A stretch of DNA of 64,000 nt from Devosia sp. Root436 (GTDB lineage Bacteria > Pseudomonadota > Alphaproteobacteria > Rhizobiales > Devosiaceae): contig NZ_LMEM01000014.1 in assembly GCF_001426345.1 (NCBI RefSeq), positions 1 to 64,000 of the forward strand, given 5' to 3'. The position numbers and the translations under genes are program-made. Of the stretch, positions 55,018 to 62,439 are shown piece after piece (the first letter of the stretch is position 1; the number at the start of each line of letters is the position of its first letter). The notes under the pieces are model-generated. The model searched no databases and had not been told where the DNA came from. It saw nothing but the letters and a program-made list of their open reading frames with translations.

Positions 55018-56226
55018 ATGCAGAAGAATTCAGCGGACGACGGCATCGGGCCGATGGCACGCGGCTTCGCCCAGTCCGGCGTCCGCATCGCCAATGAGCG
55101 CGCGGTGATGACGCTTATCGGGCTCAACCCCGGCGTGTCCAATGCCGAACTGGCGCGTCTGTCCGGCCTGGGGCCGCAGACCACCTCGCGCATCGTCGCC
55201 GATCTCGAAGCCCGCGAGCTGGTGTTGCGCGGTGACGTATTGCGCGGCCGCCGTGGCCAGCCGGCGACCCCACTGTTTCTCAATCCCGATGGCGCTTTCG
55301 GCATCGGGATTGAGATTGGCTGGCGGCATTTCGAAGTCCTGCTCTTCAGCATGGCCGGCCTCACCCTCGCCAGCATCCGCCACAGCTACGCCTGGCCCGA
55401 CTTCAACACCGTTTTTGCCGAGGTAGCGGCCGAGGTCGCCACCATCCGCGCCGGCATGACCGCTCAGCAGGCGAGCCGGCTGGCCGGTATCGGCGTGGCC
55501 AGCCCCTCCCATCTCGAACGGCATCTGGGTCGCATCGGCGCCCCGGCCGAACAGGTGGAGCTATGGCGCGATGCCGACCTCGCTGTCGAAGTGAGCCAGG
55601 CTATCGGCGCGCCCGTGGAATGGTTCAACGATGGCAATGCCGCCTGCTGGGCCGAGTTCATCGCCCGGCCCGAGCCCCGCCCACGCGGCATGGCCTATTT
55701 CCAGGTTGGCACGCTGATCGGCGCCGGCATCGCCATCGATGGCCAATTATGGGAAGGTCGCACCGGCAATGCCGCCAATCTGGGCGCCATCCCGGTCGCC
55801 GATGCCCAGGGCCGCTCACTCTATGTACACGCCATCGCCTCCATCCTGGCTTTGCAGCAGCGCATCGAGGCTGCGGGCGGCACGCTGCCGCCGGGTGAGC
55901 CGATGAACTGGGACTGGGCCGCGCTCGAGCCGCTGGCGACCACCTGGCTCGATGATGCGGGCAGGGCGCTGGCCACCGCCGTCCTCAGCACGCGGGCGGT
56001 GATGGAACTGGACCTGACCGTCATCGATGGCGTCATGCCCCGGCCCATCATGGAGCGCCTGCTCGACCGGGTCGAACATCACCTCGCGGCCATGCCCTAT
56101 TTCGGTGCCGTCCGGCCCGTCGTGGCGCTGGGGCATATGGGCGGCTCCGCCGCGGCCAATGGCGCGGCTCAACTGGTGCTGTTCCACGGCTTCTTCTCCC
56201 GCGCATGGAACATTTTCGCCACCTGA
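55018..56226 (+). CDS. ROK-family transcriptional regulator
   Basis: This 402-residue protein has an N-terminal winged helix (VSNAELARLSGLGPQTTSRI) and a ROK sugar-kinase-like domain. FGIGIEIGWRHFEVLLFSM gives the phosphate-loop region, and NDGNAACWAEF holds the catalytic-type Asp. The zinc motif CxCGxxGCxE of many ROK proteins is missing, and GNAANLGAIPV passes straight on. It is likely a sugar-responsive repressor of an operon elsewhere. It is divergent from the sigma-54 activator. Confidence 0.88.
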   Translation: MQKNSADDGIGPMARGFAQSGVRIANERAVMTLIGLNPGVSNAELARLSGLGPQTTSRIVADLEARELVLRGDVLRGRRGQPATPLFLNPDGAFGIGIEIGWRHFEVLLFSMAGLTLASIRHSYAWPDFNTVFAEVAAEVATIRAGMTAQQASRLAGIGVASPSHLERHLGRIGAPAEQVELWRDADLAVEVSQAIGAPVEWFNDGNAACWAEFIARPEPRPRGMAYFQVGTLIGAGIAIDGQLWEGRTGNAANLGAIPVADAQGRSLYVHAIASILALQQRIEAAGGTLPPGEPMNWDWAALEPLATTWLDDAGRALATAVLSTRAVMELDLTVIDGVMPRPIMERLLDRVEHHLAAMPYFGAVRPVVALGHMGGSAAANGAAQLVLFHGFFSRAWNIFAT

Positions 56227-56328
56227 ACCCGCAAATAGGCTTGGGAGAGCCGCGGCTCCGCGCTTTTGCACCCCATTGCACGATGCTATGAGGGGAGAGC
56301 CGAATCCCGGCGCTTCCGAGGTCCGCCC

Positions 56329-57558
56329 GTGCAGGCACTGGTCTACACGTTCATTGCCCTTGCTGCCGCCGCCGTTGGCGCGGCGGCCTATTTCGGCCTG
56401 ACCTTCACGCCGTCGGAGGCCATCCTGGCGGCCGTGGTGTTCGGCTGCGTCTGCGTCGTGCTGCTCGAACGCACCTTGCGCCAGCGCGCCGAGAACCGGC
56501 TGGAAAAAGCCATCGAGGACCTGTCCCGCCTGCTCGCTACCGATGCTCAGGCCGGTGCCGTGCTCGGCCAGCGCATCAATGCCATGGCCGATCTCAATGC
56601 CGGCGCGCGCCTTGAAGGCGTCGAGGCCGATATTTCCGTGCTCGGCACGGTCATCCGCCAGGTTGCCGAAGCGGTGGCCGAAATGGAAGATCGCGTGGCC
56701 AAGCCTGCCTCCAGCCGCGACCGCATGATTGCCGCCCCGGCGCCGTCCCCGGCTGCCCGCGAGCCCGAGCCCACAATCCCGCTCGAATTGCTGCGCCAGG
56801 CCATCGCCGAAAACCGGCTCATCTATCACATCCAGCCCGTCGTCACCTTGCCCCAGCGCCGCCCGCAGGGCTATGACCTCGTCCCCCGCCTGATGCTCGA
56901 GGATGGCGATCTGGCCGACCGCGCCGATTTCCAGCCCCGCCGCGGCGGCGAGGACGTCATGCGCCATATCGAGGGTACGGGCCTGGTCGAGGCGATCACC
57001 ATCTGCCGCCGCTCGCGCACCGGCGGCCAGCCGGTCACGCTTTACATCCCCCTGTCGCGCGCCACTTTGGGCGATTCGGTGGCGTCCGAGCAGCTGATCG
57101 TGGCGCTCGAAGCCAACCGCGCCATCGCGTCCGGCCTGATCTTCGTTGTCAGCGATGTCGACTGGCGCTCGCTCACCACGGGCGAACGCGCCATTGCCGA
57201 TGCCGTGGCCAGGAAGGGCGCCGGCTTTTCCATCGCCAACGTCAAGTCGCTGCGCGTCGACATTGCCGAACTGGCGGCGCAGGGCGTGCGCTCGCTGCGC
57301 ATCGACGCCGCCCGCTTCATCGAGGAACCCGAAGTCTTCACCGACTTCCACGCCTCCGACATCGCCAACTACATCGCCCGCTTCGACGTCCGCCTCATGG
57401 CGACCGGCATAGCCAGCGAAAGCCAGATCGTCGAGCTGCTCGAAGACGGTATTACCCTGGCCCAGGGCCCCCACATCGCCGCCCCCGGCCCCGCCCGCCC
57501 CGACCTGATGCCGGAACCCACCCGCCAGGCGCCCCAATTGCGGCGGGTGGAACTCTAG
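56329..57558 (+). CDS. Membrane-anchored degenerate EAL-domain protein
   Basis: This 409-residue protein starts at a GTG (56329) with CGAGG upstream. Two N-terminal membrane helices are followed by a coiled region and an EAL-like domain (about 160-390). The EAL triplet is replaced by DLV (GYDLVPRLMLEDGD). The Asn of the INLS motif, the DDFG pair and the Lys of LKID (here LRIDAARF) are also changed. It therefore probably cannot cleave c-di-GMP and may instead bind it or act as a scaffold. Confidence 0.8.
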   Translation: MQALVYTFIALAAAAVGAAAYFGLTFTPSEAILAAVVFGCVCVVLLERTLRQRAENRLEKAIEDLSRLLATDAQAGAVLGQRINAMADLNAGARLEGVEADISVLGTVIRQVAEAVAEMEDRVAKPASSRDRMIAAPAPSPAAREPEPTIPLELLRQAIAENRLIYHIQPVVTLPQRRPQGYDLVPRLMLEDGDLADRADFQPRRGGEDVMRHIEGTGLVEAITICRRSRTGGQPVTLYIPLSRATLGDSVASEQLIVALEANRAIASGLIFVVSDVDWRSLTTGERAIADAVARKGAGFSIANVKSLRVDIAELAAQGVRSLRIDAARFIEEPEVFTDFHASDIANYIARFDVRLMATGIASESQIVELLEDGITLAQGPHIAAPGPARPDLMPEPTRQAPQLRRVEL

Positions 57559-57576
57559 CCGCTGCTCCCCCAGTCG

Positions 57577-57616
57577 CCCTGATGGTGAGCCTGTCGAACC
57601 ACGAGGGCGTGGCGCG
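57577..57616. repeat. Palindromic repeat, family B (copy 4, partial)
   Basis: GATGGTGAGCCTGTCGAACC and ACGAGGGCGTGG match the two family B blocks, with the middle shortened. It lies between the EAL-like gene and the HAD gene. Confidence 0.6.
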
Positions 57617-57738
57617 ATGTCTCTACGCGCCCGCCCTCATCGGACACCATGATACCAAAGCACATTGCCGTTTCCCCTTGATCCGCACCCCCAAGCTGCC
57701 ACATAGAACGACCATCCTGTTCGCATCGGAATATCGCG

Positions 57739-58605
57739 ATGACCAGTCCCCTGCCTGCCATCTCCGGCCTTGCCGATCTCGCCGGCCGCTACGATGCGGT
57801 GCTGAGCGATGTGTGGGGCGTCGTCCATAACGGCGTCGAGGCCTTTCCCTCTGCTGTCGCGGCGCTCGCCGAATTCCGCCAGGCCGGCGGCAAGGTGGTA
57901 TTCATCACCAATGCCCCGCGTCCCTCCGGTCCCATAGTGGAAATGCTCGACCGGCTCGGCGTGCATCGCGGCGCCTATGACGCCATCGTGTCATCGGGCG
58001 ACGCCACCCGCACGATGATTGCCAAATATCGCGGCAAGGCCATCCACCATGTCGGCCCCGCCACCGAGGATGATGCGCTCTACGAAGGGCTCGACGTGCG
58101 CCGCACCGGTGCCGACGAGGCCGAGGTCGTCGTGGTCACCGATCTCGATACCGACGACGACACGCCCGAAATGTACCGCACCCGCGCCCGCCTCTGGCTC
58201 AGCCGCAAGCTGCCGATGATCTGCGCCAATCCAGACCGCGTCGTGGAACATGGCGACAAGATCATCTATTGCGGCGGCGCGCTGGGCGATCTCTACGCCG
58301 CCATGGGCGGCATGGTGCTGATGGCCGGCAAACCCTACCAGCCTATCTACGAGGAGGCATTCCGCCTGGCCGAACAGGCTGCTGGCCGCCCACTCGACAA
58401 GTCGCGTGTCCTCGCCATCGGCGACAGCGTGCGCACCGATGCCACCGGCGCCGCCCAGTTCGGCATCGACCTGCTCTTTGTCACCGGCTCCATTCATGCC
58501 GCCGAACTCGACGCCTTCGGCAAGCCCGATCCACAGGCCATCGCCGACCTCGTCGCGCCCAGCCGCGCCCATATGGCCGGCTTCCTGCCGCGCCTCAGCT
58601 GGTGA
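57739..58605 (+). CDS. HAD-superfamily phosphatase (TIGR01459-like, NagD group)
   Basis: This 288-residue phosphatase is of the NagD-like HAD group. Motif I is LSDVWGVVHNGVEAF, followed by VVFITNAPRPSG, then the C-terminal AIGDSVRTDATGAAQFG, which gives the Asp ligands. It cleaves a small phosphoester, and the substrate is unknown. It overlaps ribF by four bases (GTGA), so the two are coupled. This HAD-ribF order is common in Hyphomicrobiales. Confidence 0.93.
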   Translation: MTSPLPAISGLADLAGRYDAVLSDVWGVVHNGVEAFPSAVAALAEFRQAGGKVVFITNAPRPSGPIVEMLDRLGVHRGAYDAIVSSGDATRTMIAKYRGKAIHHVGPATEDDALYEGLDVRRTGADEAEVVVVTDLDTDDDTPEMYRTRARLWLSRKLPMICANPDRVVEHGDKIIYCGGALGDLYAAMGGMVLMAGKPYQPIYEEAFRLAEQAAGRPLDKSRVLAIGDSVRTDATGAAQFGIDLLFVTGSIHAAELDAFGKPDPQAIADLVAPSRAHMAGFLPRLSW

Positions 58606-59585
58606 CCGATTTGACCGAATTCCTGCGCCTTTCCAGCCTCGATGCCGTCCCCGCCGCCCTGCGCGGCGCCTATGTGGCCATCGGCAATTTCGACGGCGTG
58701 CATCGCGGCCACCAGACGGTGCTGTCCACGCTCAAGGCCTGCGCCGCCCAAGCCGGCGTTCCCGCCATGGTTCTCACCTTCGAGCCGCATCCGCGCGACG
58801 TCTTCGCGCCGGCGCCCTTCATGTTCCGCCTCACCGATGGCGACGCCAAGGCGCGGCTGGCCGAGGCCCTGGGGCTCGACGCCATCGCCGTCCTACATTT
58901 CGACCGTGCCTTCTCCCAGATCGAGGCAGAGGATTTCGTCTCCCGTTTCCTGGTCGAGGCCCTTGATGTCACCGGCGTCATCGTCGGCGCCGATTTCCAT
59001 TTCGGCCGCCAGCGCCGCGGCACGCCGACCTTCCTCAAGGCATCGGGCGAGGCGCAGGGCTTTGCCGTCGAAATCCTCGACCTGATGGATGAGGGCGACG
59101 AGGTCATCTCGTCCTCGCGCATCCGCGCCGCCCTTTCCGAAGGCGCCGTCACCGCCGCCAACCGGCTGCTCGGCTATCACTGGTTTTTCGATGGCTGCGT
59201 GGTCAAGGGCGACCAGCGGGGCAGGGAGCTCGGCTACCCCACCGCCAACACCATGACCCACTCCAATTTCCAGCTCGCCCAAGGCGTCTACGCCGTCCGC
59301 GCCCGTCTGGGTGCCCGCGTCTTCGATGGCGTCGCCGCCTATGGCAAGCCCATGTTCAACAACCAGCTGCCGCCCTTCGAAACCCATCTCTTCGATTTCG
59401 ACGAGGACATCTACGGCCAGACCATCACGGTTGCCCTCATCGCCCATATCCGCGGCCAGGAAGTCTTTTCCGGCCTGGATGAGCTCATCGCCGCCATGAA
59501 CCGCGACAGCGGCAAGGCGAGGGAAGCGCTGAGCAAGGCCCAGCCGCTGAGCGATTTGGACGCCAAGCTGGGCTTTATTCGCTAG
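58602..59585 (+). CDS. ribF: Bifunctional riboflavin kinase / FAD synthetase
   Basis: RibF makes FMN and then FAD from riboflavin. The 327-residue product has the N-terminal adenylyltransferase domain (AIGNFDGVHRGHQTVL, and SSSRIRAAL for the second motif) and a C-terminal kinase domain (GRELGYPTANTM). It starts at GTG 58602 inside the HAD stop. Its 3' end overlaps the end of the LuxR-type gene by 11 bases, tail to tail. It supplies the FAD needed by GlpD and EtfA. Confidence 0.95.
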   Translation: MTDLTEFLRLSSLDAVPAALRGAYVAIGNFDGVHRGHQTVLSTLKACAAQAGVPAMVLTFEPHPRDVFAPAPFMFRLTDGDAKARLAEALGLDAIAVLHFDRAFSQIEAEDFVSRFLVEALDVTGVIVGADFHFGRQRRGTPTFLKASGEAQGFAVEILDLMDEGDEVISSSRIRAALSEGAVTAANRLLGYHWFFDGCVVKGDQRGRELGYPTANTMTHSNFQLAQGVYAVRARLGARVFDGVAAYGKPMFNNQLPPFETHLFDFDEDIYGQTITVALIAHIRGQEVFSGLDELIAAMNRDSGKAREALSKAQPLSDLDAKLGFIR

Positions 59586-60681
59586 AAGGGTGTTCGGGCT
59601 GCTCGTCGAGCAGCAGCCGCACCAGTTCGGCCTGGCGGCGTACGCCGGTCTTGTCGAAGATGGCGGTGAGCTGGCTGCGCGCCGTGGCCACCGAAATGCC
59701 GCGTTGCAAAGCCGCGGTCTTGCGGCCGCCGCTGCGCACGATTTCCCAGGCGAGGCTGGCCTCCGCCGGGGTCAGGCCATAGCGTTGCCGCAGTCTTTGC
59801 ATCACCTGTTCCATCCGCGCATCGGGATCGGTGACGAAGATCATCGCCAGTTGCTGGGTAAAGCCTGGCCACCAGCTGCTAGAGGGGAAAGGCAGGCATT
59901 GCACCAGTAGCGGTGAGCGGCCTTCGCTTCTGGACACCTGCACCATGCCTTCGCCCACGACGACGATGCCGCGCGCGCATTGCCCGATCAGCCGCTCCAG
60001 CGCCGCTGTCTCGCGGCCTTTGCTGCAACTGAGCTGGCCGTCCTTCAGGATCAGCCCGTCGCCCTGCGCCACGATCCGCTCGGCGATGCCATTGGCGGTG
60101 CGGATCGCCCCGCCCGCCCCCACCAACAGCGCCCCGCGGTCGAGATATTCCAGCGCCGCGAAGGCGCCCATGCCCATCGATTGGGTCTCGTGCAGCAACT
60201 GGTTGAGCTGGAAGGCGCGGATCAGGTGCGGCGTCACCACCGTCAGCGTCCGCAGCGTCTCCGGTTCATATTCGTTGACCCCCGACACCATCAGCGTGGC
60301 GCGCCAGCCCTGCGAGGTGGCCAGGTTCAGCGCGGCGCCGTGCAGGTAGCGCTGTGGCACGCACCATTCGTTGTAGAAGTCACCGGCATGGAATGTGTCA
60401 CGATCCAGCACCATGGAATCGACCACGGCCCGCCCGACCGGCGTGCTGTGCATTGCGAGCTGCATGGCGTTGCGGCGGTGATAGTGCTGGCTATAGCTGA
60501 GCACATAGTCCGGGTCGGTGTGGACCGATACCAGCAGCGGCACCTGTGCCGCGGTCTGGCCGCCCATGGTCGCGTCGCGGCTGCCGGTCGCATCGGCCAG
60601 CGATTTGAGTGCGCGTTGCCATTGCTCGGGATGAGCGCCCGCCTCGTAGATGTCTTCGATCAGCCCGAGGATTGCGTCCAC
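59575..60681 (-). CDS. LuxR-type HTH transcriptional regulator
   Basis: This 368-residue protein has a long N-terminal region of unknown fold and a C-terminal GerE/LuxR helix-turn-helix (YGLTPAEASLAWEIVRSGGR followed by TAALQRGISVATARSQLTAI). It starts at GTG 60681 with AGGGAGG seven bases upstream. Neither an autoinducer-binding nor a receiver domain is recognised, so the signal is unknown. It is convergent with ribF. Confidence 0.85.
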   Translation of the reverse strand: MDAILGLIEDIYEAGAHPEQWQRALKSLADATGSRDATMGGQTAAQVPLLVSVHTDPDYVLSYSQHYHRRNAMQLAMHSTPVGRAVVDSMVLDRDTFHAGDFYNEWCVPQRYLHGAALNLATSQGWRATLMVSGVNEYEPETLRTLTVVTPHLIRAFQLNQLLHETQSMGMGAFAALEYLDRGALLVGAGGAIRTANGIAERIVAQGDGLILKDGQLSCSKGRETAALERLIGQCARGIVVVGEGMVQVSRSEGRSPLLVQCLPFPSSSWWPGFTQQLAMIFVTDPDARMEQVMQRLRQRYGLTPAEASLAWEIVRSGGRKTAALQRGISVATARSQLTAIFDKTGVRRQAELVRLLLDEQPEHPSSE

Positions 60682-60832
60682 AATGGCCTCCCTGGATGGG
60701 CGCCACCATTGGGCATTCTTTTGCGGCTTCGCGCAAGCTATTGGCGAATGAAAGCCAGTTCATCGAACATGTGTGCGATGCACTGGCCTGGGTGCCCCAC
60801 ATAGCGTCGGCTATCGCCAACAGGAGCTTGCT

Positions 60833-61162
60833 ATGGCCAAGTCCATCCACCTTGCCGTCGCGGCGGCAGCCACACTCGCAGCGGCGTCAGCTCTGCCTGT
60901 GTCTGCCTCCGAAATCCAGGACGCTTACCGCGCCCATACGCGCCTCTGCATCGGGTTGTTTTTCACCGACAAGGATGCTCACACCGAGCTGTGCCTGCCC
61001 AACACTTCGGGCAATAGTCCAGCGCACGAAACCAGCGGCGGACCGGTCGTCGCTCCTCCCCCTCCGCCCCCGGTTGTCGTCGTCGTGACCCCACCACCAC
61101 CACCGCCGGGTTGCACCGTGGTCCAGACCAATTGCGGCCCGGTCTGCAACTATCCGGCGTGA
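60833..61162 (+). CDS. Small exported proline-rich protein
   Basis: This 109-residue product has a signal peptide ending LPVSASE, a Cys-containing segment (AHTRLCIGLFFTDKDAHTEL), a low-complexity stretch of two six-proline runs separated by five Val and a Thr, and a tail with three Cys in GCTVVQTNCGPVC. The ATG at 60833 has AGGAG six bases upstream. The function is unknown. It is followed, four bases later, by a glycosyltransferase gene and is probably co-transcribed with it. Confidence 0.72.
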   Translation: MAKSIHLAVAAAATLAAASALPVSASEIQDAYRAHTRLCIGLFFTDKDAHTELCLPNTSGNSPAHETSGGPVVAPPPPPPVVVVVTPPPPPPGCTVVQTNCGPVCNYPA

Positions 61163-61166
61163 TGCC

Positions 61167-62357
61167 ATGCCCAGGGGCACCGGGCGCATCCTGCTGGCCT
61201 GGGAAGGCGGGGCAGGGCGCGGTCACATCGTTACGCTCAAAACCATCGCCGAGGCGCTCGGCGATGGTTTCGTGTTTGACGCCGCACTATGCCGGATGGA
61301 GCATGCGGGCGAGCTCGCGCCACTCTGCGAGCTCGCCTTTCCCAGCGCCTATCTCGGCTTCGACGCCACGCGGCGCCAGGCGGCGGGCAACCCCAACACG
61401 GCGACCTGGGCAGAGTTTCTCGGCGACCTGGGCTTTGCCGACAGTGGCCGGCTGATCGGCCAGATCGAGTGGTGGCTCGCCGCCATCCAGGCGCGCCAGA
61501 GCAGTCTGATGGTTGGCGATTTCTCGCCTATCGCCATGCTGGCGGCGCGGATCGCCGGCATTCCTATGGCCGCCGTCGGCACCGGCTACTCCACGCCACC
61601 CGCCGGCATGGATGCGTTTCCCGTCCTGCTGGAGGAGCACACGACACGCATTTATCGGGAAGCGGACCTCCTGGCCGCCGTCAACGCCGCCATGCAGCAT
61701 TTCGGCCAGCCCGGATATGCCCGCTTCTCCGATATCTATGGCGCCGCCGTTTCTATGCCGCGCACCATAGCCGCACTCGATCCCTATGGCCCCTGGCGCA
61801 GCCAGCCCCTGCTGCCGCCACTGAATGAGGCACTGCCGCGCGGCAGCCATGGCGGCGACGAGGTGTTCATCTATTTCTCGACCGATGAGCGCAACGACCC
61901 CGCGCTGATGGAGGCTATCGCCGGGCTCGATCTGCCCACCCGGCTCTACATGCCCGGTATCGGCGACGAGCTGGCAGGCCGGCTTGGCGCTGGCGGCGTC
62001 ATCATCGAGAAGAGTCCGGTTCCGCTGGAGCTGATCGCCGAGCGCAGCCGCGTGATGCTGCATGCCGGCCAGCATGGCAGTCTCTGCATGGCGCTTGGCC
62101 TGGGCCTGCCGCAGGTCGCTTTCCCGCAGCATCTCGAGCATCTCTACCATGCGCGCCGGGCCGCACAGCGCGGCACGGTTACGGTGTTCCAGCGCACCGA
62201 GCGCGATGTGGCTGCGATCCGCCAATCCATCCGCGGCGTCCATGCCGATGCGGACCTTGCCCGGCGCGCCATTCTGCTGTCGGATGAGCTCTATCCGAGC
62301 CTCTTCGGCGATATCGCTGCGCTGGTGCGTGGCCGTCTGCTGCCGTTGCTGGACTGA
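61167..62357 (+). CDS. GT-B-type glycosyltransferase (UGT/MGT-like)
   Basis: This 396-residue protein has two Rossmann-like halves. The N-terminal [18 protein letters not shown] resembles MGT and MurG acceptor loops. The C-terminal [20 protein letters not shown] followed by [12 protein letters not shown] matches the donor-binding motif of UDP-glycosyltransferases. No signal or membrane helix is seen, so it is cytoplasmic. Donor and acceptor are unknown. It is encoded directly after the small exported protein. Confidence 0.75.
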   Translation: MPRGTGRILLAWEGGAGRGHIVTLKTIAEALGDGFVFDAALCRMEHAGELAPLCELAFPSAYLGFDATRRQAAGNPNTATWAEFLGDLGFADSGRLIGQIEWWLAAIQARQSSLMVGDFSPIAMLAARIAGIPMAAVGTGYSTPPAGMDAFPVLLEEHTTRIYREADLLAAVNAAMQHFGQPGYARFSDIYGAAVSMPRTIAALDPYGPWRSQPLLPPLNEALPRGSHGGDEVFIYFSTDERNDPALMEAIAGLDLPTRLYMPGIGDELAGRLGAGGVIIEKSPVPLELIAERSRVMLHAGQHGSLCMALGLGLPQVAFPQHLEHLYHARRAAQRGTVTVFQRTERDVAAIRQSIRGVHADADLARRAILLSDELYPSLFGDIAALVRGRLLPLLD

Positions 62358-62439
62358 TCGGGCGAAATCACCCTTTGCCCCTTCCGCCTCCCCTTGCTAC
62401 AACGCGCCGCAAATCCTCCCTTTTCCGATTGCCGTTTCC

